Assembly: GCA_937919925.1 (NCBI GenBank)
Contig: CALFOT010000036.1
Span: 1 to 61,503 of the forward strand
Direction: 5' to 3'
Source of the DNA: an uncultured bacterium
GTDB taxonomy: Bacteria > Planctomycetota > UBA1135
DNA length: 61,503 bases
The notes beneath the pieces were generated by a model that saw only the letters and a list, made by a program, of their open reading frames with translations, ran no database searches and was not told the DNA's origin. The position numbers and the translations under genes are program-made. Of the stretch, positions 25,478 through 34,830 are shown piece by piece. Position 1 is the stretch's first letter; each line of letters starts with the position of its first letter.

Positions 25478-26887
25478 TTAACCGCATACTTGCTGCTGCA
25501 AGGCGACTTCGGCGGAAGTCAACGCCACCACCTCGGCACGTTCTACCACTTGCAAAGATTTGTAGCCAATGCCGTTGCGTTTCATGGCCAGGAAAACCTT
25601 GGCCAGATCCGGATCAAAGTGGCTACCAGCATCTTTTTCAATAATAGCCAAGGCCTGCTCAATCGGCATGGCGGCTTTATAAGAACGTTTGGTCGTTAAG
25701 GCATCAAATGCGTCAGCAATGGCGCAGATTCGCCCCTCAAGTGGAATCGAATCCCCCGCCACGCCAAGTGGATAACCCGTGCCATCCCACTTCTCGTGGT
25801 GGCTACGTGCGATATCCGCCATGTCGCGCAAACCAGGAATCGCCGCCAAAATGCGGTCGCCAGCCATTGGGTGGCGTTTCATCACCGCAAATTCCTCGTC
25901 GGTGAGAAAACCCGGTTTAAGCAGCACGTTATCTGGCACCGCCACTTTGCCGATGTCATGCAAGAGCGCACCAAGGCGTAAAGTTTCCAGGCGGTTGGCA
26001 TCAAAGCCGATTCTTTCCGCCAGTTCTACCGCGATGACGGCGACCCGTTGGCTGTGTCCACTGGTGTAACGATCCTTCGCTTCAATGGTCTTACTCAAGG
26101 CTAGGGCTGTTTCCACATAAACCTTGCGCACTTCCTCAGCCGTTGCCGCCATCGTAATCAAAGCGCAATGGACACGCTGAATCAGATCGCGCACCTCATA
26201 ACAGCCCACCTGCGGAGCGCGGGACTGAAAATCGCCATGAGCTGTGCGGTCCAAAACATGGTGCAGGCCGGGTAAACCACGCAGCGCAAAAGACAGGTAT
26301 AGGAAAGTGAGAATGGCGCTGCCGAGCGACGCCCACATGGCGAAGACCTGGATTGAGCCGGCCCACACTGGAACCTGTAAGGCCTGCCGCAAGTAGAGAG
26401 TCCCCAGTGGTCGCAGTTGCCCACGCAGCGGCTGTTGAATCTCAAGGTACTCACCCTCGCCAAGCCAGCCTGTGAACGCATGATCGCTGACTGGCTGCAG
26501 GTCCGTCAGCCCGACGGTTGGCAGACCACTGAGGGTCTCGAGCAAAATTTCGCCATTTTCACGCAGCACAAAAAGATCAAGATTGGGCTTCTCCCCAATC
26601 TCCTGGCGCGCTAAGGAAACCGCACTGGATGGATCTCCGGCATCCAACACTTGCCCGATATTCCGGGCTATGGAGGTTGCAAGAACCTGCAATTCAGGGG
26701 CGTCGGCCGCAGCGTTGGCGGCGCGGTCTGCGGCGGTGAAATAGTGACCGCCGGTGAAGGTAAGCGCAAACCCAACCACACCAGCCAGGATGGCAGCCTG
26801 AAACGGCAGCCCATGGCCACTCAAGGAGCACTGGCGAAGCCTTTCTACCACTGAAATGGCAGATTTGGGTCGGAAGGTGGGTGGCAT
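25478..26887 (-). CDS. HD-GYP domain phosphodiesterase with membrane sensor
   Basis: About 469 residues. Two membrane spans (about 31-50 and 178-203) enclose an extracytoplasmic sensor of about 120 residues, then a HAMP-like linker and the HD-GYP domain. Seen: GHSQRVAVIAVELAERIG, LLHDIGKVAVPD (HD pair), MKRHPMAGDRIL, HHEKWDGTGYP (the GYP motif) and ADAFDALTTKRSYK. The full motif set predicts cyclic-di-GMP hydrolysis. The frame allows two ATGs two codons apart; I took the inner one. It is divergent from the DUF481 gene. The signal sensed is unknown. Confidence 0.92.
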   Translation of the reverse strand: MPPTFRPKSAISVVERLRQCSLSGHGLPFQAAILAGVVGFALTFTGGHYFTAADRAANAAADAPELQVLATSIARNIGQVLDAGDPSSAVSLARQEIGEKPNLDLFVLRENGEILLETLSGLPTVGLTDLQPVSDHAFTGWLGEGEYLEIQQPLRGQLRPLGTLYLRQALQVPVWAGSIQVFAMWASLGSAILTFLYLSFALRGLPGLHHVLDRTAHGDFQSRAPQVGCYEVRDLIQRVHCALITMAATAEEVRKVYVETALALSKTIEAKDRYTSGHSQRVAVIAVELAERIGFDANRLETLRLGALLHDIGKVAVPDNVLLKPGFLTDEEFAVMKRHPMAGDRILAAIPGLRDMADIARSHHEKWDGTGYPLGVAGDSIPLEGRICAIADAFDALTTKRSYKAAMPIEQALAIIEKDAGSHFDPDLAKVFLAMKRNGIGYKSLQVVERAEVVALTSAEVALQQQVCG

Positions 26888-26981
26888 CAACAAAATATCG
26901 GAAATTCGAGGGGTTTCCCTAAACTAGTCGCTTCGGATAGGCCGATTCCCCGTGCCACACTCCGCTAACCCAAGAAAGCAA

Positions 26982-27776
26982 ATGTTCAGCATTCTCCTGC
27001 AAAGTGCCCTCCTCCTGCCCCAAGGCGTCGTTGGTGCCACTCCTCCCTCTCTGGAAATTGTTACGCCAAATAGCGACTTCTTACGCGAAATTACCGCTCA
27101 AGAAGCAGAAACCAGCAACTGGTCTGGCGCTGCCGACCTCGGTTTAACCTTCGTTTCCGGCAATAACGAGTCCTCCAACAGTGCTGCGAACTTGACGGCT
27201 GCTTGGGCCAGCGGCCTGAACGTGGTTGATCTCGGCGCCCATTATGCCGGTACGCGGACTACCGATGCAGCCACCAACAATGCCTCTACGACTTCACGTT
27301 TGTACTTGTATGATGCAGCCTACAATCGTTATTTCTCGACGGAGAAAAACTTTTATGGCTACGCAACTGGATCCTCTCGCGAAAACGAGCCCAACGGTTT
27401 GCAAATGCGCAACACCATTGGCCTCGGTTTAGGCTACACCTACCATCTGTACGAAAATGCCACATTGGATTTAGAAGCTGGTTCTTCGTATGTGGCTGAG
27501 AACAAAGTAGGCACCCTCAGTGATAGCTCTGTGGTTGGTCGCGGTGCGTACAAATTCGCCACGCCAATTTACGAGAGTGTAGATTTCACTGGCGCCGGTA
27601 CTTACTTGAAGGGCGGTGACATCGAAACCTACGAGCAAGACCTGGGGGTGAACTGGGCGTTGAACGCAACTTGGAGCCTCGTAGCCTCTTACAACATTGC
27701 TTGGGATGGTAACCCTTCCGCTGGTTTCTCCAGCACGGATCGCCGTTTCAACCTATTTTTAAGCACGAAGTTCTAA
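26982..27776 (+). CDS. DUF481-family outer membrane beta-barrel protein
   Basis: About 264 residues: signal peptide (MFSILLQSALLLPQGVVGA) and a barrel whose first strands read WSGAADLGLTFVSGNNESS and NSAANLTAAWA. This is the usual opening of DUF481 (YdiY-like) salt-induced outer membrane proteins. Further strands (YNRYFSTEKNFYGYATGS, TIGLGLGYTYHLYENATLDL) and a C-terminal Phe (FNLFLSTKF) support insertion by the barrel machinery. The ATG at 26982 has an AAGAAAG-type ribosome site; the frame extends to an earlier GTG without a signal peptide. Function in the family is unknown. Confidence 0.82.
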   Translation: MFSILLQSALLLPQGVVGATPPSLEIVTPNSDFLREITAQEAETSNWSGAADLGLTFVSGNNESSNSAANLTAAWASGLNVVDLGAHYAGTRTTDAATNNASTTSRLYLYDAAYNRYFSTEKNFYGYATGSSRENEPNGLQMRNTIGLGLGYTYHLYENATLDLEAGSSYVAENKVGTLSDSSVVGRGAYKFATPIYESVDFTGAGTYLKGGDIETYEQDLGVNWALNATWSLVASYNIAWDGNPSAGFSSTDRRFNLFLSTKF

Positions 27777-27820
27777 ACTAGTTCGGCAACCCCGATGCCT
27801 TTACCAACTAGAATAAGAAC

Positions 27821-29014
27821 GTGGCCGTAAGACTCGATCTAAAAACCGCTCAGCTTCTCACCTCCGAAGAGGTGCGTGAGACCATGGTTCTATTCCGAAC
27901 CTTGGGGGATAACCCTCTGGCGATTCAGGAGAGTTTTCGCGGCATGTTTCCCAAAAAAGTTGCGGAAGCGATGGGAGAATTGCGCGCGTTGCGACGCCGC
28001 GCCACGCAAAAATTTGAGCTCGGCTTGGACATGTTTTTTACCAAGCCGTTGCTTGAACAAGCTTCGAGTGAGCCGGTAGCGGCATACCGCGCCGCGCGTT
28101 TTGTCGCTGCCGGCTTCAAAGAAGTCCAGGACCCATGCTGCGGCATGGGTGCCGATACGATCGCTCTCGCAAAAGCTGGGCTCAAAGTTTTTGCTGCCGA
28201 TAAAAACGATATCGCCGCGCACTATGCGCAAGTAAATGCCAAACTTGCCGGCGTTGCGGATCGTACCGAGTTCCGCATCGCGGATTGCCTAGAAGAGCTG
28301 CCACCTCCGGGGCCGATTATGCTCGATCCGGCACGACGTCGCGGTAGTCGCCGCATTATGAATCCCGCCGATTGGTCCCCCGCCCCCGAAATAGTGGGTG
28401 CTTTGCTTGCCGGCCGCGAAGGCGCTTGCTTGAAGTTATCGCCGGCCGTCGAAATGGAGACTTTACTAGCGTTGTTTCCAACACCAGATGAAATTGAAAT
28501 CATCTCCTTTCGCGGCGAGGCAAAAGAGAATGTGTTTTGGTATGGCAAACTTGCCAGTGGTACACCACGCCGCGCCACCATTTTGCCTTCCGGAGATACT
28601 TATTGTGGTGTAGAAAAAGCCCAAGCGCCCACTGCCGAGCTAGGTGCGTACTTATACGATCCAGATCCAGCGCTGGTGCGCTCGGGTTTGCTCGGGCGCT
28701 TCGCCGAAGAATTTGGCTTGTGGAATATTGATCCTGAAATCGGCTATCTCAGTAGCGATCAAGAAATCCGTAGTCCTTTTCTGGATGGCTTCCGGGTGAT
28801 CGCTTGCGAAAGTTTGGATCCACGCAAAATCCGCGAGCTGATGCGCGAACATGCCGTCGGCCGCATCCAAATCCGCAAACGCGGCATCGCCGAACGCCCG
28901 GAAACTTTGGAGCAACGGTTTCTGCCGAAAAAATACGGCACTCGTTTCGTCACTTTCTTTGCCACGCGCCTCGGTGACCGCCACATCGGCATTCTCGCCG
29001 ACGCCATCGAATAA
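27821..29014 (+). CDS. THUMP-like class I SAM-dependent methyltransferase
   Basis: 397 residues, GTG start. An N-terminal helical region is followed by a Rossmann methyltransferase core: VQDPCCGMGADTIALAKAG (SAM loop), VFAADKNDIAAHYAQ, the IMLDPARR motif and LKLSPAVEM. The C-terminal third (LGRFAEEFGLWNIDPEIGYL, GRIQIRKRG) fits the THUMP-like domain found behind this methyltransferase in many bacteria. RNA is the likely substrate from the fold, but no target is established. It leads into the peptide transporter genes 8 bp downstream. Confidence 0.82.
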   Translation: MAVRLDLKTAQLLTSEEVRETMVLFRTLGDNPLAIQESFRGMFPKKVAEAMGELRALRRRATQKFELGLDMFFTKPLLEQASSEPVAAYRAARFVAAGFKEVQDPCCGMGADTIALAKAGLKVFAADKNDIAAHYAQVNAKLAGVADRTEFRIADCLEELPPPGPIMLDPARRRGSRRIMNPADWSPAPEIVGALLAGREGACLKLSPAVEMETLLALFPTPDEIEIISFRGEAKENVFWYGKLASGTPRRATILPSGDTYCGVEKAQAPTAELGAYLYDPDPALVRSGLLGRFAEEFGLWNIDPEIGYLSSDQEIRSPFLDGFRVIACESLDPRKIRELMREHAVGRIQIRKRGIAERPETLEQRFLPKKYGTRFVTFFATRLGDRHIGILADAIE

Positions 29015-29022
29015 ACCACCCT

Positions 29023-30783
29023 TTGCTCTGCACACTACTGCTACTTCCTTACTGTTTCGCACCGCCCTCGGTGCAAGCGCGTGAAGTTGCTGAAGATGTG
29101 CAACAAGTTGCTCATTTCGCGTTCAGCGCTTCGCCACAGGGTTTCGATCCGGTGCGTAACACAGAAATGATTGATGCCGTGGCGCAACGCCAGGTATTGG
29201 AGTGCCTCACGGAATACGATTATTTGGCGCAAAACGAAGCGATTGTCGGACAACTCGCGGAGTCTTGGTCGGTCAGTGCAGATGGTCTCGAGTGGCGCTT
29301 TCAGTTGAAAAAAGATGCGCGCTTTTTTGATCCCTTCGAGCCACCGCTATGGCCGACGCGTGGCCGCACCGTTACCGCCCATGACGTGCTGTTTAGTTGG
29401 CTGCGCCAGGCGGATGCGCGCTCTAACTCACAAGGGTTTTGGGCGATGGATGGCATCTTTCTAGGGCTTAATGAATTCCGTGCCGCTACCGGTGCTTTAG
29501 ATCCCAATGCTGCCGCTGCGGCGATGGCCGCGGCCTTAAAGGATGGCATTGCCGGCATCCAGGTCGTGAATGATTACGAGCTGTTGCTACGTTTGCAGCA
29601 GCCCGATCCAAAACTGCCAAACCGTTTAGCCATGACTTATTTTGCGGTCTATCCGTATGAGGCGGTTTCCAAAGATGGGCGCTCGATGCGCGATGAGCCC
29701 GTCGGCAGCGCACCCTTTACGCTGGAATATTGGCTGCCGGGGCAAACCTTGTTGCTGCGCCGCACACCGAACTGGCGGCAAGAAGTTTCGCCCTTTGGCG
29801 ATGGCGCCTTGTTGCCCTATTTAGATCGCGTCGAATTTCATGTGGTGCGCGATGTCAACACGCGCAACGAAATGTTTGAAGCTGGCACGATTGATCGCGT
29901 GGCGGTTGGCAATGCCGCACGTAATCAGTTTTTGGATAACAAACTCGCATTGCAGCAAGACTATGTGCAACGCGGTATGGCGCTGCTTGATTACCAACGA
30001 GCCGATACCACCATGCTCGCTTTCGGCATGGAGGATCCGGTCGTCGGCGATATTCCAGGCGATCCAGCGGGCAACGCTAAGCGCAAACTATTGCGCCGCG
30101 CATTAGCACTCGCCTTCCCTTATGAACGCTGGCATGCCGATATTCGCAAAGATTTCCCCTCCACTCCTGCACGCAGTTTTTTGCCCCCGATGGTGCCTGG
30201 CGCGAGCAGCCTTCCACCTTCGCAGTGGAACCACAGCGATATTGCCCTAGCCGCGAAGCTGCTTGCTCAAGCTGGTTATCCTGAAGGTCGCGGCTTGCCC
30301 GAGTTGGAGTTTTTATTATCGGGCACGGATCCGCTCTCAACCAGCATCGGCGAGTTATACGTTGCTGGGCTGAAAAGAATCGGCGTACGTTGCAAAGCTG
30401 TACCCCTGCTTTACCACCAACAAATCGCTCGTTCGCGCAGTGGCAATGCCCAAATTTTCCTGCGTGCTTGGGTCCTCGATTGGCCAGATGGCGCTTTGAT
30501 TCTGCAAAACTTTCACAGCCCACAGGCCAATACCGGCGTCAACCTTTCACGTTTTATGGAACCCGATTTTGACGCCTTGTTTGAACGTTATCGAGCTCTT
30601 CCCGAAGGGCCACAGCGATTGGCCTTGCTGCTAGAAATGCATGCGCTGTTGGAAGATCTCGTGCCTGCCGTAGCCATTGACCACCGCCGCGCGAGTTTGC
30701 TAATTCAACCTTGGCTGGGCAACTTCTTCGCTCACCCATTCAATGCCTACTTCTGTAAGTACTACCGCATTTTAAAGCATTGA
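29023..30783 (+). CDS. Peptide ABC transporter substrate-binding protein (OppA/DppA family)
   Basis: 586 residues, TTG start with a signal-like N-terminus (LLLLPYCFAPPSVQA). Solute-binding family 5 features: FSASPQGFDPVRNTEMID, LAESWSVSADGLEWRFQLKK, ARFFDP, VTAHDVLFSWLRQAD, GSAPFTLEYWLPGQTLLLRR near residue 230 and a C-terminal lobe with HSPQANTGVNLSRFMEP. It binds oligopeptides or similar ligands in the periplasm. The permease gene overlaps its stop codon. Confidence 0.92.
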   Translation: MLCTLLLLPYCFAPPSVQAREVAEDVQQVAHFAFSASPQGFDPVRNTEMIDAVAQRQVLECLTEYDYLAQNEAIVGQLAESWSVSADGLEWRFQLKKDARFFDPFEPPLWPTRGRTVTAHDVLFSWLRQADARSNSQGFWAMDGIFLGLNEFRAATGALDPNAAAAAMAAALKDGIAGIQVVNDYELLLRLQQPDPKLPNRLAMTYFAVYPYEAVSKDGRSMRDEPVGSAPFTLEYWLPGQTLLLRRTPNWRQEVSPFGDGALLPYLDRVEFHVVRDVNTRNEMFEAGTIDRVAVGNAARNQFLDNKLALQQDYVQRGMALLDYQRADTTMLAFGMEDPVVGDIPGDPAGNAKRKLLRRALALAFPYERWHADIRKDFPSTPARSFLPPMVPGASSLPPSQWNHSDIALAAKLLAQAGYPEGRGLPELEFLLSGTDPLSTSIGELYVAGLKRIGVRCKAVPLLYHQQIARSRSGNAQIFLRAWVLDWPDGALILQNFHSPQANTGVNLSRFMEPDFDALFERYRALPEGPQRLALLLEMHALLEDLVPAVAIDHRRASLLIQPWLGNFFAHPFNAYFCKYYRILKH

Positions 30784-32027
30784 TTCCTAGGCTTCTGCGC
30801 AAGCTCCTGTTCACACTGGCTCTGGTGGCCGGCGCGGATTTGGTGTTGTTCGTCGCCTTAGATAGCGGCGCTTTTGGCGACGCTGCCCTATTGCAAGCCG
30901 GTCCCAAAGCGAGCACTACCGATATTGGCTATACGCGGGTTCGGCTGGGGCAATTCGAACGCTTTGAGCCAACGGCCATCAAGTTACGCTTCATGAGCGC
31001 TGATCCGCGTCAGCGCATGCGCCTCCAGGAGCAAGACGGCAAGCTGCAACTCCTTGCCGCAGATGGCCAACTGTTACACGAGCTTACTCTGCATGGCACC
31101 GTCAACGACGTCGCCGGGACGATGGTCACTTGGTCGGGCGAAGGTTGGCAATTTCAAGCATTTAGCGCACAAGATGCGAGCTCTTTCCCTGCGCATGGCT
31201 TGGCCACCGCACTCCATGGTTTGGTCGTCCGCTTACCGGCGAATGAACCGGCAACTTTATCGTGGGCGCAGGCCAAACCGCTCAGCGCACGGTTTCTACA
31301 CGGGTTTTTTGGCTTACTCCGTTTTGATTTTGGCTACGACCGCAACGGCCGCGCGGTAAGCGCCCAACTGAGTGACCGCGGCGCGCGTTCCCTGCTCTTG
31401 TCGGTGCCAGCCTTTTTGTTAACCACATTTTTGGCGATTACTATGGCATGCGCTGCTGCCAGCCGTCGGCCGCGCTGGGACTTCCGCTTGCAATTGGTTG
31501 CAACCTTAGTGATGTCCACTTCCTCCTTGGCGTGGATCTTTTTTCTACGCCAATGGTTTGCCATTGATTTGGGCTGGTTTCCACTGCGTCCGTGGAGCGA
31601 ACCACTGCTGCCGTTACTGTTTCTACCGGTATTGATTTGGGTGTTTCTTGCGGTGTGGCCAGATTTTTTGCTTTACCGCAGCCTAGTCAGTCAACGCGCT
31701 GGGGAAGGTTGGTTGCAAGCAGCGCGCGCCCGCGGCATTGCACCTGTTCGCCTGTGCTGGCGCCATCTATTGCCCAATCTAGGCGCCCCCATCGCGAGCT
31801 TGCTTGCCGTCACTCTGCCCTTTTTGGTATTAGGCTCGCTGCTACTGGAACGCATCTTCGATATCCCCGGCTTAGGCGGCAGCTTGATGGAAGCTATCGC
31901 GCAACACGACACCAACATCCTGCGCGCACTCACTTTCCTATTCGCTATCGGCTACTTAGCTGCCCAATGGATCGGCGAAGTGATTGCAACCTTAAGCGAT
32001 CCACGCCTGCGGAGGCCTACCTCATGA
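30780..32027 (+). CDS. Peptide ABC transporter permease (OppB-like) with large periplasmic insert
   Basis: 415 residues, against roughly 310-330 for typical OppB. One N-terminal span (about 8-28) is followed by about 120-150 residues of predicted extracytoplasmic sequence (strands QDGKLQLLAADGQLLHELTL, TMVTWSGEGWQFQAF). Then comes FLHGFFGLLRFDFGYDRNGR and the usual five spans. The coupling (EAA) loop is LQAARARGIAPVRLCWRHLLPN, split here as LQAARARGIAPVR and CWRHLLPN. TTG start overlapping the previous stop. The insert is the odd part. Confidence 0.85.
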   Translation: MIPRLLRKLLFTLALVAGADLVLFVALDSGAFGDAALLQAGPKASTTDIGYTRVRLGQFERFEPTAIKLRFMSADPRQRMRLQEQDGKLQLLAADGQLLHELTLHGTVNDVAGTMVTWSGEGWQFQAFSAQDASSFPAHGLATALHGLVVRLPANEPATLSWAQAKPLSARFLHGFFGLLRFDFGYDRNGRAVSAQLSDRGARSLLLSVPAFLLTTFLAITMACAAASRRPRWDFRLQLVATLVMSTSSLAWIFFLRQWFAIDLGWFPLRPWSEPLLPLLFLPVLIWVFLAVWPDFLLYRSLVSQRAGEGWLQAARARGIAPVRLCWRHLLPNLGAPIASLLAVTLPFLVLGSLLLERIFDIPGLGGSLMEAIAQHDTNILRALTFLFAIGYLAAQWIGEVIATLSDPRLRRPTS

Positions 32028-32809
32028 AGGTGGCGCTAATCATCTTGGCACTCTATGTGCTGGGCGCTTGCGCCTCTGCCGCTGGATGGTTTCGCCTTGA
32101 AATCGATCTCGATCACTTTCACGCCGACGTCTCCCCTGGCGCTTCCCACTGGCTTGGAACCGATCATTTGGGCCGCGATATTTTCAACTTGGTCGTCCAT
32201 GGGGGCCGTGTTGCCTTACTGGTGGGTACTCTGGCTGCAGGTGTGGCCTTGTTGATTGGCACCACCGCCGGCTGCTTGGCCGGCTGGTATGGCGGGCGCA
32301 TCGATGCTTTTTTCCTGTGGTTATCGGGCAGTATCGCGGCAATCCCTGGCATTCTTCTCATTTTGCTCATGAGTTGGATCTTGAATGGCGGCTATGTGGG
32401 CGTATTCCTGGCGGTAGGGCTAGTTTCTTGGGTAGGAATTTACCGCATGGTTCGCAGCGAAGTGCAGCGCCTACGTCATGCCCCATTTGTGCTCGCTGCA
32501 TTTCTACAAGGCGCGCGCGCGCCGCATATTTTTCAACGCCATCTGCTGCCCAATATGCTGCCACTCCTCAGCACTCAATTTTTGCTGCACTTCATCTTTG
32601 CCGTGAAAGCCGAGGCGATTTTATCCTTTCTCGGGGTGGGAATGCATGATTCCCCTAGTTGGGGGCGCTTGATTGCTGACGCCTGGACTTTCGATGATCT
32701 CGGAAGCGGGCGTTGGTGGCGCTTGACGGGGGCAACGGTGGCGATGGCCGGCTTGATTTTAGCCTTGCAACATATCACCACGTATTTGCAAAAGACTTCC
32801 GCAAGTTAA
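32024..32809 (+). CDS. Peptide ABC transporter permease (OppC-like)
   Basis: 261 residues from the ATG at 32024, which overlaps the OppB-like stop (ATGA). The open frame extends upstream only as a shadow of oppB. Seen: HWLGTDHLGRDIFNLVVHGG (the diagnostic GTDxxGRD), five spans and the EAA-type loop FLQGARAPHIFQRHLLPNML. No OppD/OppF ATPase genes follow: the next gene is convergent and overlaps its 3' end by 4 bp. The ATPases must be encoded elsewhere or shared. Confidence 0.92.
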   Translation: MKVALIILALYVLGACASAAGWFRLEIDLDHFHADVSPGASHWLGTDHLGRDIFNLVVHGGRVALLVGTLAAGVALLIGTTAGCLAGWYGGRIDAFFLWLSGSIAAIPGILLILLMSWILNGGYVGVFLAVGLVSWVGIYRMVRSEVQRLRHAPFVLAAFLQGARAPHIFQRHLLPNMLPLLSTQFLLHFIFAVKAEAILSFLGVGMHDSPSWGRLIADAWTFDDLGSGRWWRLTGATVAMAGLILALQHITTYLQKTSAS

Positions 32810-33648
32810 AGTGCTGCGAACGTGTAGCGCTTGCCATCGAAACCAAATTTACCAATGGGTGCGATGGGATCGTGATAGAGCAAAGCAATCCAACCTTCTT
32901 GCGCGGCACGCGGAATCCATTGGTTACGCACCTCCCACGAATCCGTGGCGTTGATGTCATAAGCCATGATAAATGGCAGATGCACATGATTCCGGGTGGG
33001 CACCACATCGGACCAGAACACCGCAACTTGACCAGCGCTTTCAATCTTGATTAACGAAACGCCTTCAGAATGCCCCTTGAGCTGAATCATCGTGACACCC
33101 GGCACAATTTCAGTTTCCCCTTCAAAAGTGTGCAACAAACCGGCATCCACTAGCGGCAACAAATCTTCAATGCGATAACTAGCCTTGCGCAAATGCTCTT
33201 GCGCAAGGTTGGCTTGTTTTTCGATTTCTGGGGTCCAGTGTTCGGCGCGCTCAAACACCGGCTTACCATGCAAGTCACAAGCAGCACCGATGTGATCAAA
33301 GTGACAATGCGACATCAAGCAGTGCGTAACCTCATGTGGTTGCACTCCAGCTGCGCGCAAGGATGCCACTAACTCAAAACCGCCAGAGTGATCAATATGG
33401 AACATCGTTTGCTGACGTTCTCCCCAGCGCTGGCCCATACCTGGTTCAATCACGATACGTACCCCATTGCCTTCCACCAAAAAGGGATTGGTGGCCAGTG
33501 GAATCGTATGATCTTCATTCACCGGCGTGAGCTGCTGCCAAATCGTGCGCGGCACCACACCAAACATGGCACCACCATCGAGAGCAAAGTTGGCATCGCT
33601 CAAAGCAACAATCCGAAAATCCCCTACTTGAATGGTGCGCGAAGTCAT
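32806..33648 (-). CDS. Metallo-beta-lactamase-fold hydrolase
   Basis: 280 residues from the ATG at 33648; the longer open frame upstream is a shadow of the acyl-CoA dehydrogenase gene. The zinc motif HCHFDHIG (about residue 115), the third ligand His in LKGHSEGVS and the Asp in FWSDVVPTRNHVHLP are present. The family includes lactonases, thioesterases and glyoxalase II relatives. Its position 7 bp after acyl-CoA dehydrogenase suggests an acyl-CoA thioester or lactone substrate, but that is inferred from neighbours only. Confidence 0.85.
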   Translation of the reverse strand: MTSRTIQVGDFRIVALSDANFALDGGAMFGVVPRTIWQQLTPVNEDHTIPLATNPFLVEGNGVRIVIEPGMGQRWGERQQTMFHIDHSGGFELVASLRAAGVQPHEVTHCLMSHCHFDHIGAACDLHGKPVFERAEHWTPEIEKQANLAQEHLRKASYRIEDLLPLVDAGLLHTFEGETEIVPGVTMIQLKGHSEGVSLIKIESAGQVAVFWSDVVPTRNHVHLPFIMAYDINATDSWEVRNQWIPRAAQEGWIALLYHDPIAPIGKFGFDGKRYTFAAL

Positions 33649-33655
33649 GCTCACC

Positions 33656-34819
33656 CTATTGGAAACGGCGCAACAAATCGCGCGAGATGATGATTTTCTG
33701 TACTTCGGAAGTGCCTTCGCCAATGACGCACAATTTGGCATCACGATACATGCGCTCCACGGGGTACTCACGCGAGTAGCCGTTGCCGCCAAAGATTTGA
33801 ATGGCCTCGTAAGTGCAGCGCATGGCCACTTCCGACGACATGTACTTGGCCGCCGCCGCTTCCACCCCATAAGGGCGACCGGCATCTTTCAAACGCGCAG
33901 CATGGTAAACCATGTGCCGCGATGCTTGAATTTCAGTTTCCATATCGGCAAGTTTGAAAGCAACCGCCTGGTGATGGGCCAATGGCTTGCCAAACTGAAT
34001 ACGCTCGGTGGCATACTTCAACGCTTGGTCCAAAGCACCTTGGGCTATACCCAAACCCAGTGCGCCGATTGAAATCCGCCCACCCTCGAGAGTCTTCATG
34101 AAAGTGGCAAAACCATCGCCTTCAGCACCCAAAACGGCATCTTTGGGCAAACGACAATCTTTGAAAACCAAGTTCACCCAATCAGAACCGCGCATGCCTA
34201 GTTTCTCTTCGCCCTTTTCAATGGTGAAGCCAGGCTGGTCGCGGTCGATGACCATCGCCATGATGCCTTTGGCACCGAGCGATTTATCCGTCTGCACGGT
34301 GATTACGAAACACTTCGCGTAACTACCGTTGGTGATAAAACACTTGGCACCATTGATGATGTATTCCTCGCCATCCAGCACCGCCGTGGTTTGGGTGCCA
34401 GCCGAATCTGAGCCGGCGTTGGGTTCGGTAAGGCCATAAGCACCCATGAACTCGCCACTGCACAAACCTGGCAGATAACGTTTTTTCAGGGCGTCGGAAC
34501 CGAACTCATAGATGGGCCAAGTACCCAGCGATACGTGTGCTGCCAAAGTAAGGCCAGTGCTACCACAAACGCGCGATAGTTCTTCCACAGCAATGATGTA
34601 CGACAGATTATCGAGCCCAGTACCGCCACACTCTTCCGAGAACGGCAGTCCTGCAAGGCCCAGCTCACACATTTCTTTCCATGCGGATTCATTGAGTTGC
34701 TGGTGTTCGTCAGCGTAGGCTGCGCCTGGTGCAACAACCTCATTGGCGAAACGGCGCACGGTGTCGCGGATCATCTCCTGCTCATCCGTTAGGTCAAAGT
34801 TCGTTTGCATTGCTTCCAT
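33656..34819 (-). CDS. Acyl-CoA dehydrogenase (short/branched-chain type)
   Basis: 387 residues, FAD-dependent oxidation of acyl-CoA to trans-2-enoyl-CoA, passing electrons to ETF. Seen: [42 protein letters not shown], the substrate/FAD loop [20 protein letters not shown] and [20 protein letters not shown], whose Glu is the likely catalytic base (as in short-chain enzymes). Second of two such genes 11 bp apart. Whether it acts in fatty acid or branched amino acid breakdown is not decided. Confidence 0.93.
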   Translation of the reverse strand: MEAMQTNFDLTDEQEMIRDTVRRFANEVVAPGAAYADEHQQLNESAWKEMCELGLAGLPFSEECGGTGLDNLSYIIAVEELSRVCGSTGLTLAAHVSLGTWPIYEFGSDALKKRYLPGLCSGEFMGAYGLTEPNAGSDSAGTQTTAVLDGEEYIINGAKCFITNGSYAKCFVITVQTDKSLGAKGIMAMVIDRDQPGFTIEKGEEKLGMRGSDWVNLVFKDCRLPKDAVLGAEGDGFATFMKTLEGGRISIGALGLGIAQGALDQALKYATERIQFGKPLAHHQAVAFKLADMETEIQASRHMVYHAARLKDAGRPYGVEAAAAKYMSSEVAMRCTYEAIQIFGGNGYSREYPVERMYRDAKLCVIGEGTSEVQKIIISRDLLRRFQ

Positions 34820-34830
34820 GAGCGAATCTC

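Noticed and set aside
24368-25699. 443-codon open frame on the plus strand opposite pepP and part of the HD-GYP gene
   Set aside because: It runs antisense through two well-supported genes, has no family similarity and crosses a gene boundary. Codon bias leaves the antisense frame open.
31592-32023. N-terminal extension of the OppC-like permease
   Set aside because: It lies inside oppB in another frame; the ATG at 32024 gives the normal N-terminus with a span and the ATGA coupling.
33649-33885. N-terminal extension of the MBL-fold hydrolase
   Set aside because: Lies within the acyl-CoA dehydrogenase gene in another frame and is very basic; the family N-terminus starts at the ATG at 33648.
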